Shown here: piece after piece, positions 32,063 to 43,682 of the stretch
Numbering within the stretch: the stretch's first letter is position 1
Layout of the letters: the number at the start of each line of letters is the position of its first letter
Assembly (NCBI GenBank): GCA_016271365.2
Contig: CM057456.1
Span: 664,729,501-664,793,500, forward strand
DNA from: Neoceratodus forsteri
Taxonomy: Eukaryota > Chordata > Ceratodontiformes > Ceratodontidae
Length of the DNA: 64,000 nucleotides
Reading direction: 5' to 3'
Made by a program: the position numbers and the translations under genes
The notes under the pieces: model-generated
The model's database searches: none
What the model was told of the DNA's origin: nothing
What the model saw: the letters and a program-made list of their open reading frames with translations, nothing else

Positions 32063-33781
32063 ATGTAACCCCTAGATGGCACTATCCCAGGGGCTACCAC
32101 CCCTGCCTGATTTGCCACTAACAGGTTGAGGGGCCTGGATCCGATGGCGGGTGCCTCCACCCAGAGGTCAGGGTTTGCAATAGTTAAACTAACTTGGTCA
32201 CAGCCCTCTGGGACACTGCAACCCCCCTTTCTTCCACTAATGGCCCACACAGTATATCAGAATTACCTTCACAGTATACACTTAGCCCCAGGACTGGTTC
32301 AGGCACTGGGACCCCCTGTAAATAAGAAGATACAGTGCAACAATCACAGTACAATACTTTAACATAGACAAATACCTCAGGCAGTATAACTTTGCTGAAA
32401 CAAGCAGCTCTGATTTATTTAGGGGGATATAACAAGGACAGGGGGAAATCAGGTTAATTAGCTTATCACTTTACTCATCTACCTATGGCTCTGTGCACAG
32501 GCCTATCCCTACCAGTTACTGTTCCTGGGTACCCAAGCCCTAGTGACTAGTCCAAACCATGGCAGCTGGTAGGGGCCCTTTCACACAGAGAAAAGAAAAA
32601 TTAGTTAAACAGTCAGCAGTACAGTAATTCCATTTGGATTCAATGTGGCAATTCAACAGGGAGCGACCCTGAATTAGTACTCACGACCTCCAAACAAGAT
32701 AGGGTCCTTCAACGTCAACAGGGCTACTTTTGAGCTCCACGAGACTCCTCACACATTTATATGGTAAACAGTAACAGGCAAAAGTCCTTTAATGGCAGCA
32801 GGATTCACTTGAGCTACACAAGCCTCCTCACACATTTATATGGTAAAAAGAAAGTACTATATCAGGCAGGCTTCTTTTCTATCCCGATCGCAATTACTGC
32901 ACAATACCCAGGAGAACACACAGCAGATTCAGTTCCTGACAGACCGAGCGCAATTCAGCAATTTCTCCAGTCTTCTACAGGGTGAGCCTGGTTTCTACTC
33001 TTCAGATATCCTTTGATTCTCTTCACTGGATGGATTCAGTCCTAACAAGCAGTTACACAAGCTGCAGACCGGAACTCGGGGCCTTGCACGCGTTTCCCGA
33101 CTAAAACTGCACACGAAAAAGCACAGGGCTCCTTCCTCTTCACTGCCAGAGCTCAACTGAAACTCCAGCAGACAAAACCGGGCACTTCCTTTGAGTTCCT
33201 CCCAGTTCTTGGCTGGATTGGCTGTCACTCACAATAGACTGCCCCTGTTGGACCAAAAGGCCAAGTCCAAACTACATCTCCCAGAGTCACTGCCCATACA
33301 ATCCTCTTGTGGCTGGCTCAGATTACGAAGTCCAAGTTCTGATTCGTCCAAGGTACCATTTAGAGCTACCTTAACCCACACTGATTGGTCCAGTTCAGCA
33401 GTTCAAAACTAGAATGGGGAACTAGGCAAACACAGTTCTGACTGCAAAGAAAGCAGGTTAGACAAACAGTATTTTTATTATTACTCTAAATGATTTCTGG
33501 CAAACAGTTACATCTTTCAGATAGGTTCCCTTTGTACTCCTAGTGACTGCAAAAACGGAGTGAATTGGCAGCAGCTCGAGTGGTACTCAAGCAGAGAAAC
33601 ACACAGTTCCCCCATACAAACTAATTATGTCTGCAAGCAGACAGCTCTTAAAGAGACAGAACCAGAGGCTCTAAAAACACTCACAGATAAATGGCTTAAA
33701 CGCCAAACACCATTTAGGCTTGGAGCATTCAAGCAAGCTCCTGGAAGTCTTTTGGGAACCCCCATTTGCAGGGGGGTTACA
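32063..33781 (-). repeat. 3' LTR of gypsy element B
   Basis: 1719 bp, TGTAACCCCTAGATGG...CAGGGGGGTTACA. It contains two copies of a ~78-bp internal tandem repeat (TCACACATTTATATGGTAAA to CACAAGCCTCC, about 32750-32850), against three in the other LTR. Confidence 0.92.
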
Positions 33782-33795
33782 CCCTTCCTGGTCTG
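33782..33795 (-). promoter_or_regulatory. Possible polypurine tract of gypsy B
   Basis: On the element strand GACCAGGAAGGG directly precedes the 3' LTR. It is purine-rich and at the right place, but short and interrupted. Confidence 0.45.
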
Positions 33796-33952
33796 GGAAA
33801 GCTTGACGTCCGCATCAAGCAAGTACCCCCATAAGTTTCAACCGCAACCATATACATTTGCATTAGGCTCACACATGTAATCATCAGTCAATATATCATT
33901 TTACCAAGAACACATTTCTGAAACATTGCAGTACGTCACTCTTTACAGAGTA

Positions 33953-34806
33953 TTACGCACACAGGGGCCCTTTCCTATCAGTTACCTTGGGGCTGGATGG
34001 GGCAAGGGCACCATACTTAGAGGGCAACACAAGTAACTTGGAGTTAGCACTGACGCTCAGTTTGGGCAATGAGCTCAGGGACACATACACTCCTTTATGG
34101 ACAACATTGAGAGGCAAGTCCACAGGCCTCCCAAGGGAATCATAACTGAGGTGCACCACAGACTTTACAGCTCGACCAGTCTTTCTAGGGGGAACTGTTA
34201 CAGTCTCTGCACTCTGAGCCTCATTTTCAGCATTGTCCTCACTTGTCAGGGGAGTCTCCATGGGGGTAGAGAGGCTACAACTTGGGGCACTTTCAGCTCC
34301 AGGAGTTATAGTTTCTGAGTCCACAACATTTGGCTCACATGGAGAGCTTTTGGACACTGGCAGTGGACTGTCAGGGCACTCAAAATACTCTTCTTGTTCT
34401 GGTGTATCACCAGTCTGCCCCAATCCATCATTTTCCTCCCTGAAAGCTCAAACAGTTCAACCATGCACAATGATTCCATTTCATCTGATCTGATGCTTTG
34501 CACTTCACTTTCTGGGAGCATTGGCTCCAGAGACAAAGCTGGGGGCTTAGACAGTCCAGAAGGCCCAGCTTCATCTCCAGTATTGACTAGGGGATTGCCC
34601 CAAAACAATTCACTCAGTTCGTAAGAAGGATAGTATTCAAAGTCACTCTCACTTTCTTCTGATATGGACTGACAGCCATGCTCAACTGGGACTTGTGGAG
34701 GGGAACACTTTAACTCTGCTTCTGTAGGTGCAGACTTTCTTGATCTTTTCTTAGCAGCAGCTCTAGTCACTGGTCCAGAGGGGCATCTTCTGGGGCTCAG
34801 ACTCAA
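33953..34806 (-). pseudogene. C-terminal tail of gypsy B pol
   Basis: Two overlapping frames (34806-34306 and 34423-33953) continue the pol polyprotein past integrase. It is Ser/Pro/Glu-rich and apparently disordered, starting with a basic stretch (TRAAAKKRSRKS) and ending with PPRKTGRAVKS, then LSYDSLGRP. The last words resemble the usual end of vertebrate gypsy integrases (KPP..LTYDSLG). The tail of over 250 residues is longer than usual. One frameshift at about 34420-34440. Confidence 0.75.
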
Positions 34807-35790
34807 TCAAGATTTGTCCAATGGGCAGTAAATGATTTCTATGCATTGTTTTTACATCCTTTGAATTATTCTCAGGCCTTACTTTGTACACTGGCAGATC
34901 ATCTAGTTTGCCCACTACAATGTGAGGGAGATGGTGCCATCTGTCAGCAATCTTGTGTTTGCCATGCAGTCCCAGATTTCTTAGCAATACCCGATCTCCC
35001 TCCTGGAGTTCTTGTGCTTTCACCTTTTTATCATACCTTTCTTTGTTGGCCAGATTTCTTTTGGCTGCCATGGTTTGAGCCAGTTGGTACGCATGAGATA
35101 GCTGGGCCTTTAACTTTTGCACATACTGTAAATAGTTGTCAGCTTGAACCCCATCAGGAGAGACCCCAAAACACACATCTTCCGGTAGTCGAGCTTCTTT
35201 TCCAAACATCAGGAGGTAGGGGGAGAACCCAGTGGCTTCACTTTTGGTGCAGTTATAAGCATGTACCAGGGTGCTAATTTGTTGGCTCCATCTAGGCTTG
35301 TCCTTTAGGTGCAGGGTGCCTAGCATATCTAGCAAAGTGTGGTTGAAACGTTCAGGCTGTGGGTCCCCCTTGGGGTGGTAAGGAGTGGTTCTGGACTTTC
35401 GCACTCCCCACAGCAAAAGCATCTCTTTGATCAGACGACTCTCAAAGTCTCTCCCTTGATCAGAATGGATTCTTTGTGGAGCCCCATAGTGAACAAAAGT
35501 TTTCTACAAGTACTTTGGCCACAGTGGATGCTTTCTGGTCTTTGTGGGAAAGCTGGGCATATCTCGTGAAATGGTCAGTGACCACCAGCACATTACTGAT
35601 ATTTCTTTGATCTGACTCCAAACTCAGAAAATCAATACAGACCAGCTCCATGGGTGCACTGGTGGTGATGTTAACAAGGGGGGCAGCCCTCTGGGGCAAA
35701 AGCTTTCCTCTGTAAGCAGCGATCTAAAGTTTGAATGTGTTGCTCCACATCAGCCCCATCTTAGGCCAATAGAATCTGGATCTCACCAAG
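34763..35790 (-). pseudogene. Gypsy B integrase, one frameshift in the core
   Basis: From high to low: a zinc-binding region remnant (LDLVRSRFYWPKMG at about 35770), PQRAAPLVNITTSAP, the first catalytic Asp in ELVCIDFLSLE, VVTDHFTRYAQ, then a frameshift near 35470. The second Asp is in HSDQGRDFESR (about 35450). The third, Glu, is in PYHPKGDPQPERFNHTLL (about 35380-35330), so the D,D,E set is kept. It continues YLLMFGKEARLPEDV and a GPY-like end (HKIADRWHHLPHIVV, LPVYKVRPE). A joined reading would need one frame correction here. It would insert the cDNA. Confidence 0.88.
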
Positions 35791-36400
35791 TCAAGTGTTC
35801 TGTCTATACCAAGGTGCCCCATGTGGTTGCGCAAGGACCTCAATACTGAGTCTCGAAAGGCAGTGGGCAGCACTAGTTGTTGTTTGTCTACTTGTCCCCC
35901 TCTGTCTACTGTTTCTCTGTATAACAGTTTATTTGATCAGTTTCAACTTAGAACCTTCTTTGTATAACAGTGCAGTTCTCAAATCAGTGGAGCGTAATTT
36001 AGACACATCTTTTCCTGCACAGAGGGCTTCTAAAGCTGATTTGATCATGGGATCGAGGGACTGAGCCCGCCGAATACTGTCATTGTCCAGCTGAGGCAGT
36101 GCACCAATGTCTATTGCAGAAAAGTGGCAATAAGCAGCTGGTATGCAATTCTCAGAGGGTCCCAAGCAACCACCATGCAGTCCACTCGTCCGTGGACATT
36201 TGTTCCTCCCGTCAAACTTCCGGCAGAGTGCCAAATGTCAGGTTCTGCTAATCTGACCCAATCATTTTGGGAAACAGGCCTCCGGGAGAGAGCATCAGCA
36301 TCTATGTGGTTCAGACCTGCTTGGTATTCAGAGCATAGTCGTATGTAGATAATGCAGAAAGCCACCTATGGCCAGTGGCATCCAACTTAGCTGAGGTCTG
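35791..36400 (-). pseudogene. Gypsy B RNase H-integrase linker
   Basis: Two overlapping frames (36365-36111 and 36234-35929) with NHIDADALSRRPVS, the typical text just after RNase H, and later LPQLDNDSIRRAQSLDP before the integrase zinc domain. Frameshifted. Confidence 0.75.
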
Positions 36401-37560
36401 CACATAGGTCAAAGGATTATTGTCAGTTTACTAGCATTTTAGCCCCATACAAGTACTCATGGAATTGGTCAACAATAGCCACTTCAAAGCTAGAACTCTA
36501 ACTTATGTACAGGATAGTTCTTTTCGGATGGGCAGGCTTCTACTGGCAAAGGCCACTGGTCTCAGGCCATTCTCGTGCTTTGGTACACAGCTCCCAACCC
36601 TTGCAAGCTAGCATCAGTGTGCAAGACGTAAGGTTTTCTTGGATCAGCATAGGCCAGCACTGGAGCATGGGTAAGTTGATATATGATCTCATGAAAAGCA
36701 GTCTCACAATCAGGAGTCCAGCGGGCCCCAAATACTTTACTCGGATGAAAATACGCTCTTTCAGTCTTGAGGGACTGACTTTTGGTATTTTTTGTGGGTT
36801 GGGGGTTACCCTTGAGTAAGGTTAAGTAAAGGGCGGATCACTCTTGAATAGTCCTTGATGAAACGCTGATAATAACCACAGAATCCCAGGAATCTTTGCA
36901 GTTCTTTTAGATTTTTGGGCTGTGGCCAGGTGGTCAAGGCCTCAACTTTACTTGGGTCGGTCTCTATTCCTCGGTGGATACTATGTGTCCCACATACTTT
37001 ACTGATGTTTGAAAGAATTGACACTTATCAATGGACAGTTTAAGGCCAAAGTCCTCCAGTCGGTCCAATACCTTAATAATCTGCTCTCATGTTCCTCCAG
37101 TGAGCTGCCAAACACAATAACATCATCTAGGTATACCAGGCACTCTAGTAAGTTCATGTCCCACTGCACGCTCCATCAATCGTTGAAAAGTGGCTGGGGC
37201 ACCTGAAACCTTGAGGCATCCTCATGATTTCAGAAGTCAAGCGGACAGATAAAGGCTGTCTTCTCACGGTCCTCTGGGGCCATCGGGATCTGGTAGTACC
37301 CACTGCGGAGATCCAACACAGAGAACCACTTGCTCCCGTTTAGGCAGTCCAAAGCATCCTGAATGCTGGGCATTGTGTACTGATCAGGGATAGTCCGCCG
37401 GTTTAAGGTGCGATAATCCACGCACATCCTTACTGTCCCATTCTTTTTCCTCACTACCACAATGGGGGAAGCATAAGGGCTTCTGGATTCTTGTATTACA
37501 CCAGCAGCTAACATCTCTTGCAGATGCCGTCTCACATCATCTATGTCAGCAGGTGCTAGG
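36401..37560 (-). pseudogene. Gypsy B reverse transcriptase and RNase H
   Basis: RT starts near 37535 (MLAAGVIQESRSPYASPIVV), with RKKNGTVRMCVDYRTLN and SVLDLRSGYYQIPM. After a frameshift near 37230 comes the active site YLDD in LVYLDDVIVFGSS (about 37135-37100), which is intact. The connection has RFLGFCGYYQRFIKDYSRVI (36950-36850). RNase H is in pieces: LHTDASLQGLGAVLY (about 36620-36580) and DNNPLTYV (about 36420). At least four frameshifts or stops. This is the enzyme that would make cDNA from the element's RNA. Confidence 0.88.
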
Positions 37561-38362
37561 CGTCGAGACCTCTCATGAAATGGTCTTTCGTCATGCGAGC
37601 CGGATATTTTGCTCAGCTCCGTGCACGCATCCTACGTCCCATTCCTTTAAAGAAAACACCTGGTCTCTCTGGGCAAGCTTCTCACTGATCCTCACTTTCC
37701 ATTCAGCTGGCAACGGGGAGTCGCCAAAATCAAACAGTCAGGCGTTACTCTGTCATTCTTACTCAAACTCTTGCTGCTGGGTAGCACTGCAGTGTCTGCA
37801 CAATGCACATTAGCCAGGATGCAACCTCTATTTACTCGAATGTCTCTTTCAGACACATTATGAACTTGGACCATTACCCTTCTGGCATAAGCATGGGCTC
37901 TAGCGGCAAAATACTAGGCTTGACCAGCAGTCCCTCTGGCAATTTTCCATCGCCTGGTACATCCAACATTAATATTTTATTCTTAACATCCTTTCTGATA
38001 TGGACCTCTCCTGTAAGGTACACTGGGCATTTGGCGCCAGGATCAGAGACTCAGGATCCTCTTCCATACAATTCCACTGGTTCCTCTGGTTCTGTTTTTC
38101 AGCATCTCTCTGTGCCTCACAGGCCTTCTTAATTAAAGCCGGAACTCTTAAAGCTCTACTAGTCTTTGACCCCTGTTTTTCATAACACAACTGTGCCAGC
38201 CTTCCAACATATGAGCATTTGTTCCAATCAACAAAGGGACACCATCATACAGTCCAGTGGGGGACACCAAGGCTAGGGTCTCTACTTGTTCAGCCACTCC
38301 AGCCACGGAGGTGGGGAAAGACAGCCAAATTCGATACACCCGGAATAGGGTAGGCCTTCTCA
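37561..38362 (-). pseudogene. Gypsy B protease C-terminus and RT linker
   Basis: Overlapping short frames (38429-38148, 38190-37969, 37874-37692) cover the end of protease and the linker to RT; they include TGLYDGVPLLIGTNA and VQVHNVSERDIRVNRG. The level of decay is higher than in the neighbouring gag. Confidence 0.65.
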
Positions 38363-39016
38363 CTAACCCCATACATGCAGTCCTTCTAATGGTTGTAAGG
38401 GTACATCTGACAAATGCTTCTGATACCAATCCTGGAACATAATTGTCACTTGGGAGCCACTGTCTAATACAGCTCTTGTAGATACTCCATTCACCTTTAC
38501 AGTGGTCTCCATGGAGGGACCCACTATTCTGGACCAGTCTAGAGAGGCGGTAGCAGGGGCCTGGGCAACTGACCTTGCCACAAAAGGATGTGAGTTAGCA
38601 TTTTTGGTGCCCTCACTGGGATCATTTTGTGCACCTCTTAACCACTGATTTGTTCTCCGAAGCTCTCCTTGTAGCCTATATGCAACTTTGTCAGTGTCTT
38701 TTAGGGACCGGCATTCCCTCTTCATGTGCCCATCCTTCCCACAATTATAGCAAAACATACTTTCTGGAGTTTGAGCTGGCCAAGGCGCCACACTGGGAGC
38801 CAGGGCGGGGGTACTACTAACTGGAAACCTGGGTGCCATCTCTGTCTGTGGCACGATAAGCATTTGGAGACATCTCATCAGTTTCTCCACTTTCATGGTC
38901 AAGGAATTGAGTTTGGAGCTGTTATCAGCAGGAGATACATGGGTGGGTACCCCCACCTCCATAGCAGATGCAGTCGGATATAGGTCGGGGTCCGTACTTG
39001 CAGGCGTGGCCTTCAT
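38363..39016 (-). pseudogene. Gypsy B nucleocapsid zinc knuckle and protease
   Basis: One 217-codon frame spanning the end of Gag and the start of Pol. The knuckle CYNCGKDGHMKREC (about 38755-38715) fits C-X2-C-X4-H-X4-C exactly. The retropepsin segment VKVNGVSTRAVLDSGSQVTI (about 38500-38440) has DSG in place of DTG, both being used in this family. Gag and protease share one frame here, so no ribosomal frameshift is needed between them at this point. Confidence 0.88.
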
Positions 39017-40252
39017 AAAGGGACTGTTTTTGAATTCCGGATCTCTCTCAACAGTTCACCCATTGTGGCATATCTTTTCCTTGTCAGAGCACTCATTGAC
39101 TGCCAACCTCTGTCCCTGAACTTCACTTGATGGGTCACCCTCAGTCACTCGGGTCGTAGCTGCAGCTATTGGTGCAGGTCCCTCCCGAGGTCGCCTTTTC
39201 TCAACTCCTCGAATTTCTCTCATTAACTCATCATAGGAGGGTGGGGATTCCAGTCGATTTGCCAGGTGTAACTGAAGCAACAGCAGTTCTGAGAAGGGGG
39301 CAGACTTAAGGATCCTGTCCAGCCTGGTTCGGTCCAGTTCAATCGCTGGCAAACTACCCTTTCTGAGGCATTCTTGCAACAATTTTTCCAGCCGAGATAC
39401 ATACACAGACAACAACTCCCCTTGGTACTGTTGTGCATTTCTTACTCTCCACCATAGGTCCTCATCAGAATCTGGGCTCCCATACACTTTCTCCAAGGCC
39501 TCAAGATAGGTCTGTGCAGTCACTTCAGGGTTACTGGCCTGTTTAACATGGATGGTAGCCAGGGCAGGACCTCAGAGGCTCTCACTAACCCTCTTTCACT
39601 TTTCAGCTTCCGAGCATTGCCATTCTAGCACTTGGGGGGCAACATAGTCTATCCAGGTCTCCCAGTCATCCTCCCCTTGGGGGGTGGGGAGGGTGCCAGA
39701 GAAGATCCTCAACCTTCGGTAAGAGTCGTGACTAATGGCAGGTGCAGAAATAGGAGTCTGCATTGGTTCAGCCACCATTATGGGTACTGGAGCGGGAGAG
39801 GGTGTTGGGGGAGGAACACCCCCAGGTGGCAAGAATAGTTTCTTCAAGTCCTCCACAGTTTTCCCTTCCCCCAGCAACCATTTAGCAAATTTCTCCTCAA
39901 AAGTTTCAGACAGTGGTGGGGGCTTATCCCCCCCCAGATCTTTACTGTCCTTAGTTATCACTCTCCAGGCAGTGAGGACTCCCTCTGGGGTAATGGTCTG
40001 TGGCACTTTGGAGCTATCTATGGGATCCTTAAACGCTACTAGAGCCAGGAAAGTGTGGGTGAGCAGATTAGCATGCCAACCCACCACCACAGGGTTTTGT
40101 AAACCTTCCACCTTGGAAAGTACTCCCTGTACAGTGTCCGTGTTGATACCCAGGGGGATGTCCCGGATAAGCATAGCATTTTGGGGGTCGATCTCCTCCC
40201 CAGTACACCACTCCACCATCCGGTGCACAGCCACTTCTGTCGGGGTACCCAT
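39017..40252 (-). pseudogene. Gypsy B Gag, PNMA-like
   Basis: Start at 40252 (MGTPTEVAVHRMVEWCTG), 70 bp from the LTR edge. The N-terminal region (MVEWCTGEEIDPQNAMLI, then DIPLGIN and VQGVLSKV) follows the plan of the RRM-like N-terminus of vertebrate PNMA proteins (L..WC.G..V..Q.ALLV.GIP). The capsid part has YRRLRIFSGTLPTPQGED, then WETWIDY and VLEWQCSEAEK, again as in PNMA/ZCCHC12-type capsids. A frameshift near 39590 links to RVSESLRGPAL and then AQTYLEALEKVYGSPDS (39523-39056). Role: particle shell and RNA packaging. Two or more breaks. Confidence 0.82.
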
Positions 40253-40299
40253 TTTTTTCTTAACAGTGGTTCATAAATATGGCCACTAGAGGACACACA

Positions 40300-40319
40300 A
40301 TCCCAGCGGTGAGCCTCCA
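40300..40319 (-). promoter_or_regulatory. Primer-binding site, tRNA-Thr-like
   Basis: On the element strand TGGAGG-CT-CACCGCTGGGAT lies 3 nt after the 5' LTR. The 3' end of vertebrate tRNA-Thr (…ATCCCAGCGGTGCCT plus CCA) would pair with TGGAGGCACCGCTGGGAT, so all 18 bases match apart from a 2-nt insertion. This sets reverse transcription priming by tRNA-Thr as the best reading. Confidence 0.75.
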
Positions 40320-40322
40320 AGA

Positions 40323-42103
40323 TGTAACCCCTAGATGGCGCTATCCCAGGGGCTACTACCCCTGCCTGATTTGCCACTAACAGGTTGAGGGGCCTGGATC
40401 TGATGGTGGTGCCTCCACCCAGAGGTCAGGGTTTGCAATAGTTAAACTAACTTGGCCACAGCCCTCTGGGACACTGCAACCCCCCTTTCTTCCCACTAGT
40501 GGCCCACACAGTATATCAGAATTACCTTCACAGTATACACTTACCCCCAGGACTGGTTCAGGCACTGGGACCCCCTGTAAAATAAGAAGATACAGTGCAA
40601 CAATCACAGTACAATACTTTAACATAGACAAATACCTCAGGCAGTATAACTTTGCTGAAACAAGCAGCTCTGATTTATTTAGGGGGATATAACAAAGACA
40701 GGGGGAAATCAGGTTAATTAGCTTATCACTTTACTCATCTACCTATGGCTCTGTGCACAGGCCTATCCCTACCAGTTACTGTCCCTGAGTACCCAAGCCC
40801 TAGTCCAAACCGTGGCAGCTGGTAGGGGCCCTTTCACACAGAGAAAAGAAAAATTAGTTAAATAGTCAGCAGTACAGTAATTCCATTTGGATTCAATGTG
40901 GCAATTCAACAGGGAGCGACCCTGAATTAGTACTCACAACCTCCAAACAAGGTAGGGTCCTTCAACATCAGCAGGGCTACTCTTGAGCTCCACAAGACTC
41001 CTCACACATTTATATGACAAACTGCAACAGGCAAAAGTCCTTTAATGGCAGCAGGATTCACTTGAGCTACACAAGCCTCCCTCACACATTTATATGGTAA
41101 ACAGTAACAGGCAAAGTCCTTTAATGGCAGCAGGATTCACTTGAGCTACACAAGCCTCTACACATTTATATGGTAAAAAAAGTACTATACCAGGCAGGCT
41201 GCTCTATCCTGATCACAATTACTGCACAATACCTGGGAGAACACACAGCAGATTCAGTTCCTGACAGACCGAGCGCAATTCAGCAATTTCTCCAATCTTC
41301 TACAGGGTGAGCCTGGTTTACTCTTCAGATATCCTTGATTCTCTTCACAGGATGGATTCAGTCCTAACAAGCAGTTACACAAGCTGCAGACTGGAACTCG
41401 GGCCATAAGCGTTTCCGACTAAAACTGCACACCGAAAAAGCACAGGGCTCCTTCTCTCTTCACTGCCAGAGCTCAACTGAAACTCCAGCAGACAAAACCG
41501 GGCACTTCCTTTGAGTTCCTCCCAGTTCTTGGCTGGATTGGCTGTCACTCACAATAGACTGCCCCTGTTGGTCCAAAAAGGCGCTGAAGTCCAAACTACA
41601 TCTCCCAGAGTCACTGCCCATACAATCCTCTTGTGGCTGGCTCAGATTACGAGTCCAAGTTCTGATTCGTCCAAGGCACCATTTTAGAGCTACCTTAACC
41701 CACACTGATTAGTCCAGTTCAGCAGTTCAAAACTAGAATGGGGAACTAGGCAAACACAGTTCTGACTGCAAAGAAAGCAGGTTAGACAAACTATTTTTAT
41801 TATTACTCTAAATGATTTCTGGCAAACAGTTACATCTTTCAGATAGGTTCCCTTTGCACTCCTAGTGACTGCAAAAATGGAGTGAATTGGCAGCAGCTCG
41901 AGTGATACTCAAGCAGAGAAACACACAGTCCCCCCATACAAACTAATTATGTCTGCAAGCAGACAGCTCTTAAAGAGACAGTACCAGAGGCTCTAAAAAC
42001 ACTCACGGATAAATGGCTTAAACGCCAAACACCATTCAGGCTTGGAGCATTCAAGCAAACTCCAGGAAGTCTTTTGGGAACCCCCATTTGCAGGGGGGTT
42101 ACA
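40323..42103 (-). repeat. 5' LTR of gypsy element B
   Basis: 1781 bp, same ends as 32063-33781. The ~78-bp internal repeat occurs three times (about 41001-41175), one more than in the 3' LTR. Few other differences are seen. Confidence 0.92.
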
Positions 42104-42107
42104 AACA

Positions 42108-42687
42108 TACGCATAACAAGGGCCTGCTTCATAACAGTCAACATTTCGAGGCTATCCAGAAATGTGCACTGCACCTCAACTGGGCCTCTTCCTCAGGACC
42201 ACAGCAGTACAACTGCTTTCTCACACCTGATGTTGCAAAATTAAACATCATAAACCACATTTTCTCACTTTCTTTCATGGTTGGCTTCCCTCTCTCTCCC
42301 ACTTTCAGCTGTCTGCTCCTTTTCAAAAGTACCTCTGTTTTTTTTTCTTTTATTAAAGCTGATTTTTAAAATATAGCTGGTAGCATGGTGGGGGGGGGGA
42401 GGTACAACAACATGTCAATCCAGTCTCAGCTCCAAATTCCCTCTCTTCTGCTTTCAGCTGTCTGCTCCATTTCAAGTAGCATTTGGGGCAGAGAGCAGCA
42501 TGTTGATACAGTCTTACTATATCTCTGTGCGACTAACACATGTTGATTAGAAAAAGATACATGACTGCTTTTCAGTAGAGACCAGTACTATAGGTACCCC
42601 TTCCTATACAGTGGTATGAGCCCTGTAAGTAGATGACAATATTTAACAACATATAATTGCAGGGGATACAAGGCTTAATGAGACTGA
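42108..42687. other. No gene seen; right flank of gypsy B
   Basis: Contains TTTCAGCTGTCTGCTCC twice (about 42305 and 42457), a weak local duplication with similar surroundings. No coding or element ends recognised. Confidence 0.4.
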
Positions 42688-43263
42688 GCTGTATTCACTA
42701 ATGTACGGGATGTATGCACGGTTCGCGTGTACAGAGCCTGTGCAGCTCTGCATCCTGGGACAGGCACACACTGGTTGGTATTCACCATTGCAAGTCACCT
42801 GTCTGTTACCCTGGCTCCCCAGTGCAAAGTTGCCTGGGGGTGGATCATGGGACCCAGGTGGGCATCCAACCAGATGTTTGCCTGTGGCCCAAATTGGATC
42901 CCCTGCTGTGCATGTGCAGGGGATCCTGGGAAGGTGTGGACCTTGGGAAGTGGAGTTTGATTGGCAATTGCCCAAATGGCTGTCTTCAGCCCTCCCCAGC
43001 AGCTTGGTGGGCTGGGCAGCAATGTGGTGGGGGTCCTGTTTACAACGCAGCCAGTAGGTGTCAGTTGGGGGATGCATAAGAGTTATGTCCCAGTCCCCCA
43101 CTATGTACATTGCACTCACAACCTGGCACTCTGCACCTTAGTGAATGGCACAGACTGCATGTATGCCCTCTGGTATGCCCTCAGAACATCCATGGTGCAT
43201 AGCTGGACAGGCAGTGGGGGGATCTGGTGTGCAAGGCACTATTGCCCCTGTAGTGAATGACCC
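42688..43263. mobile_element. Candidate MITE with TATTCACTA-type ends
   Basis: Left end GAGCTGTATTCACTAATG; right end read inward GGGGTCATTCACTACAGG. This ...TATTCACTA pattern is common at ends of vertebrate Harbinger MITEs. Open frames inside (up to 158 codons on several frames of both strands) reflect the biased TGGG/CCCA composition. No clear target duplication. Confidence 0.4.
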
Positions 43264-43682
43264 CTGCTGCACGGCATTCAGTCATAGGCATACCTATATG
43301 CCACACATACATGGTGCATAGGCATACTGAACAAAATTGAGCTTTCAGGCTTTACAACCAATCATATTTTTAATATTTTACAATTGTTCCTGTCATGGTG
43401 ATTGGTGGCAGGAGGCTGCCCTAGAGAACAGCAAAATGTAAACAAATATGCCACACAGAATCGAGCCCTCTGATCCCAGAGAGACTGATGGGAAGGGGTT
43501 TGAAGCAAGCAGAGAATCAAACCATGGAAATGAATTAATTAGCAGTTTGTAAAAAGGAAAAAAGACCCAGGATTTGCATGGTTAGGTTTTGCATACATCA
43601 GCCCAGGAAAAGCTGAACCATCAGGGACTGGGTAGCCCTACATATAAAAAGACACTGTACAGAGAAAACAGTGCTTTTTTGC
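43264..43682. other. Unassigned stretch
   Basis: About 420 bp with no recognised gene or repeat. Confidence 0.35.

Larger units (their letters stand above)
32063..42103 (-). mobile_element. Ty3/gypsy LTR retrotransposon B, structurally complete
   Basis: Minus-strand element of 10.0 kb: 5' LTR 40323-42103, primer-binding site 40300-40319, gag from 40252, zinc knuckle and protease (39016-38363), RT/RNase H (37535-36400), integrase (35780-34763), a C-terminal tail (34806-33953), and the 3' LTR 33781-32063. The LTR ends are TGTAACCCC...GGGGTTACA. A 4-bp target duplication AACA lies at 32059-32062 and 42104-42107. The two LTRs are very similar by eye, so it is much younger than element A, but gag and pol have many frameshifts. 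No envelope gene. Confidence 0.92.

Noticed and set aside
33953..34806. Envelope gene in gypsy B
   Set aside because: No signal peptide, cleavage site or membrane segment; it reads as a tail of pol.
42643..43260. Several overlapping 75-158-codon frames on both strands
   Set aside because: All lie in a composition-biased candidate MITE; none shows a domain.
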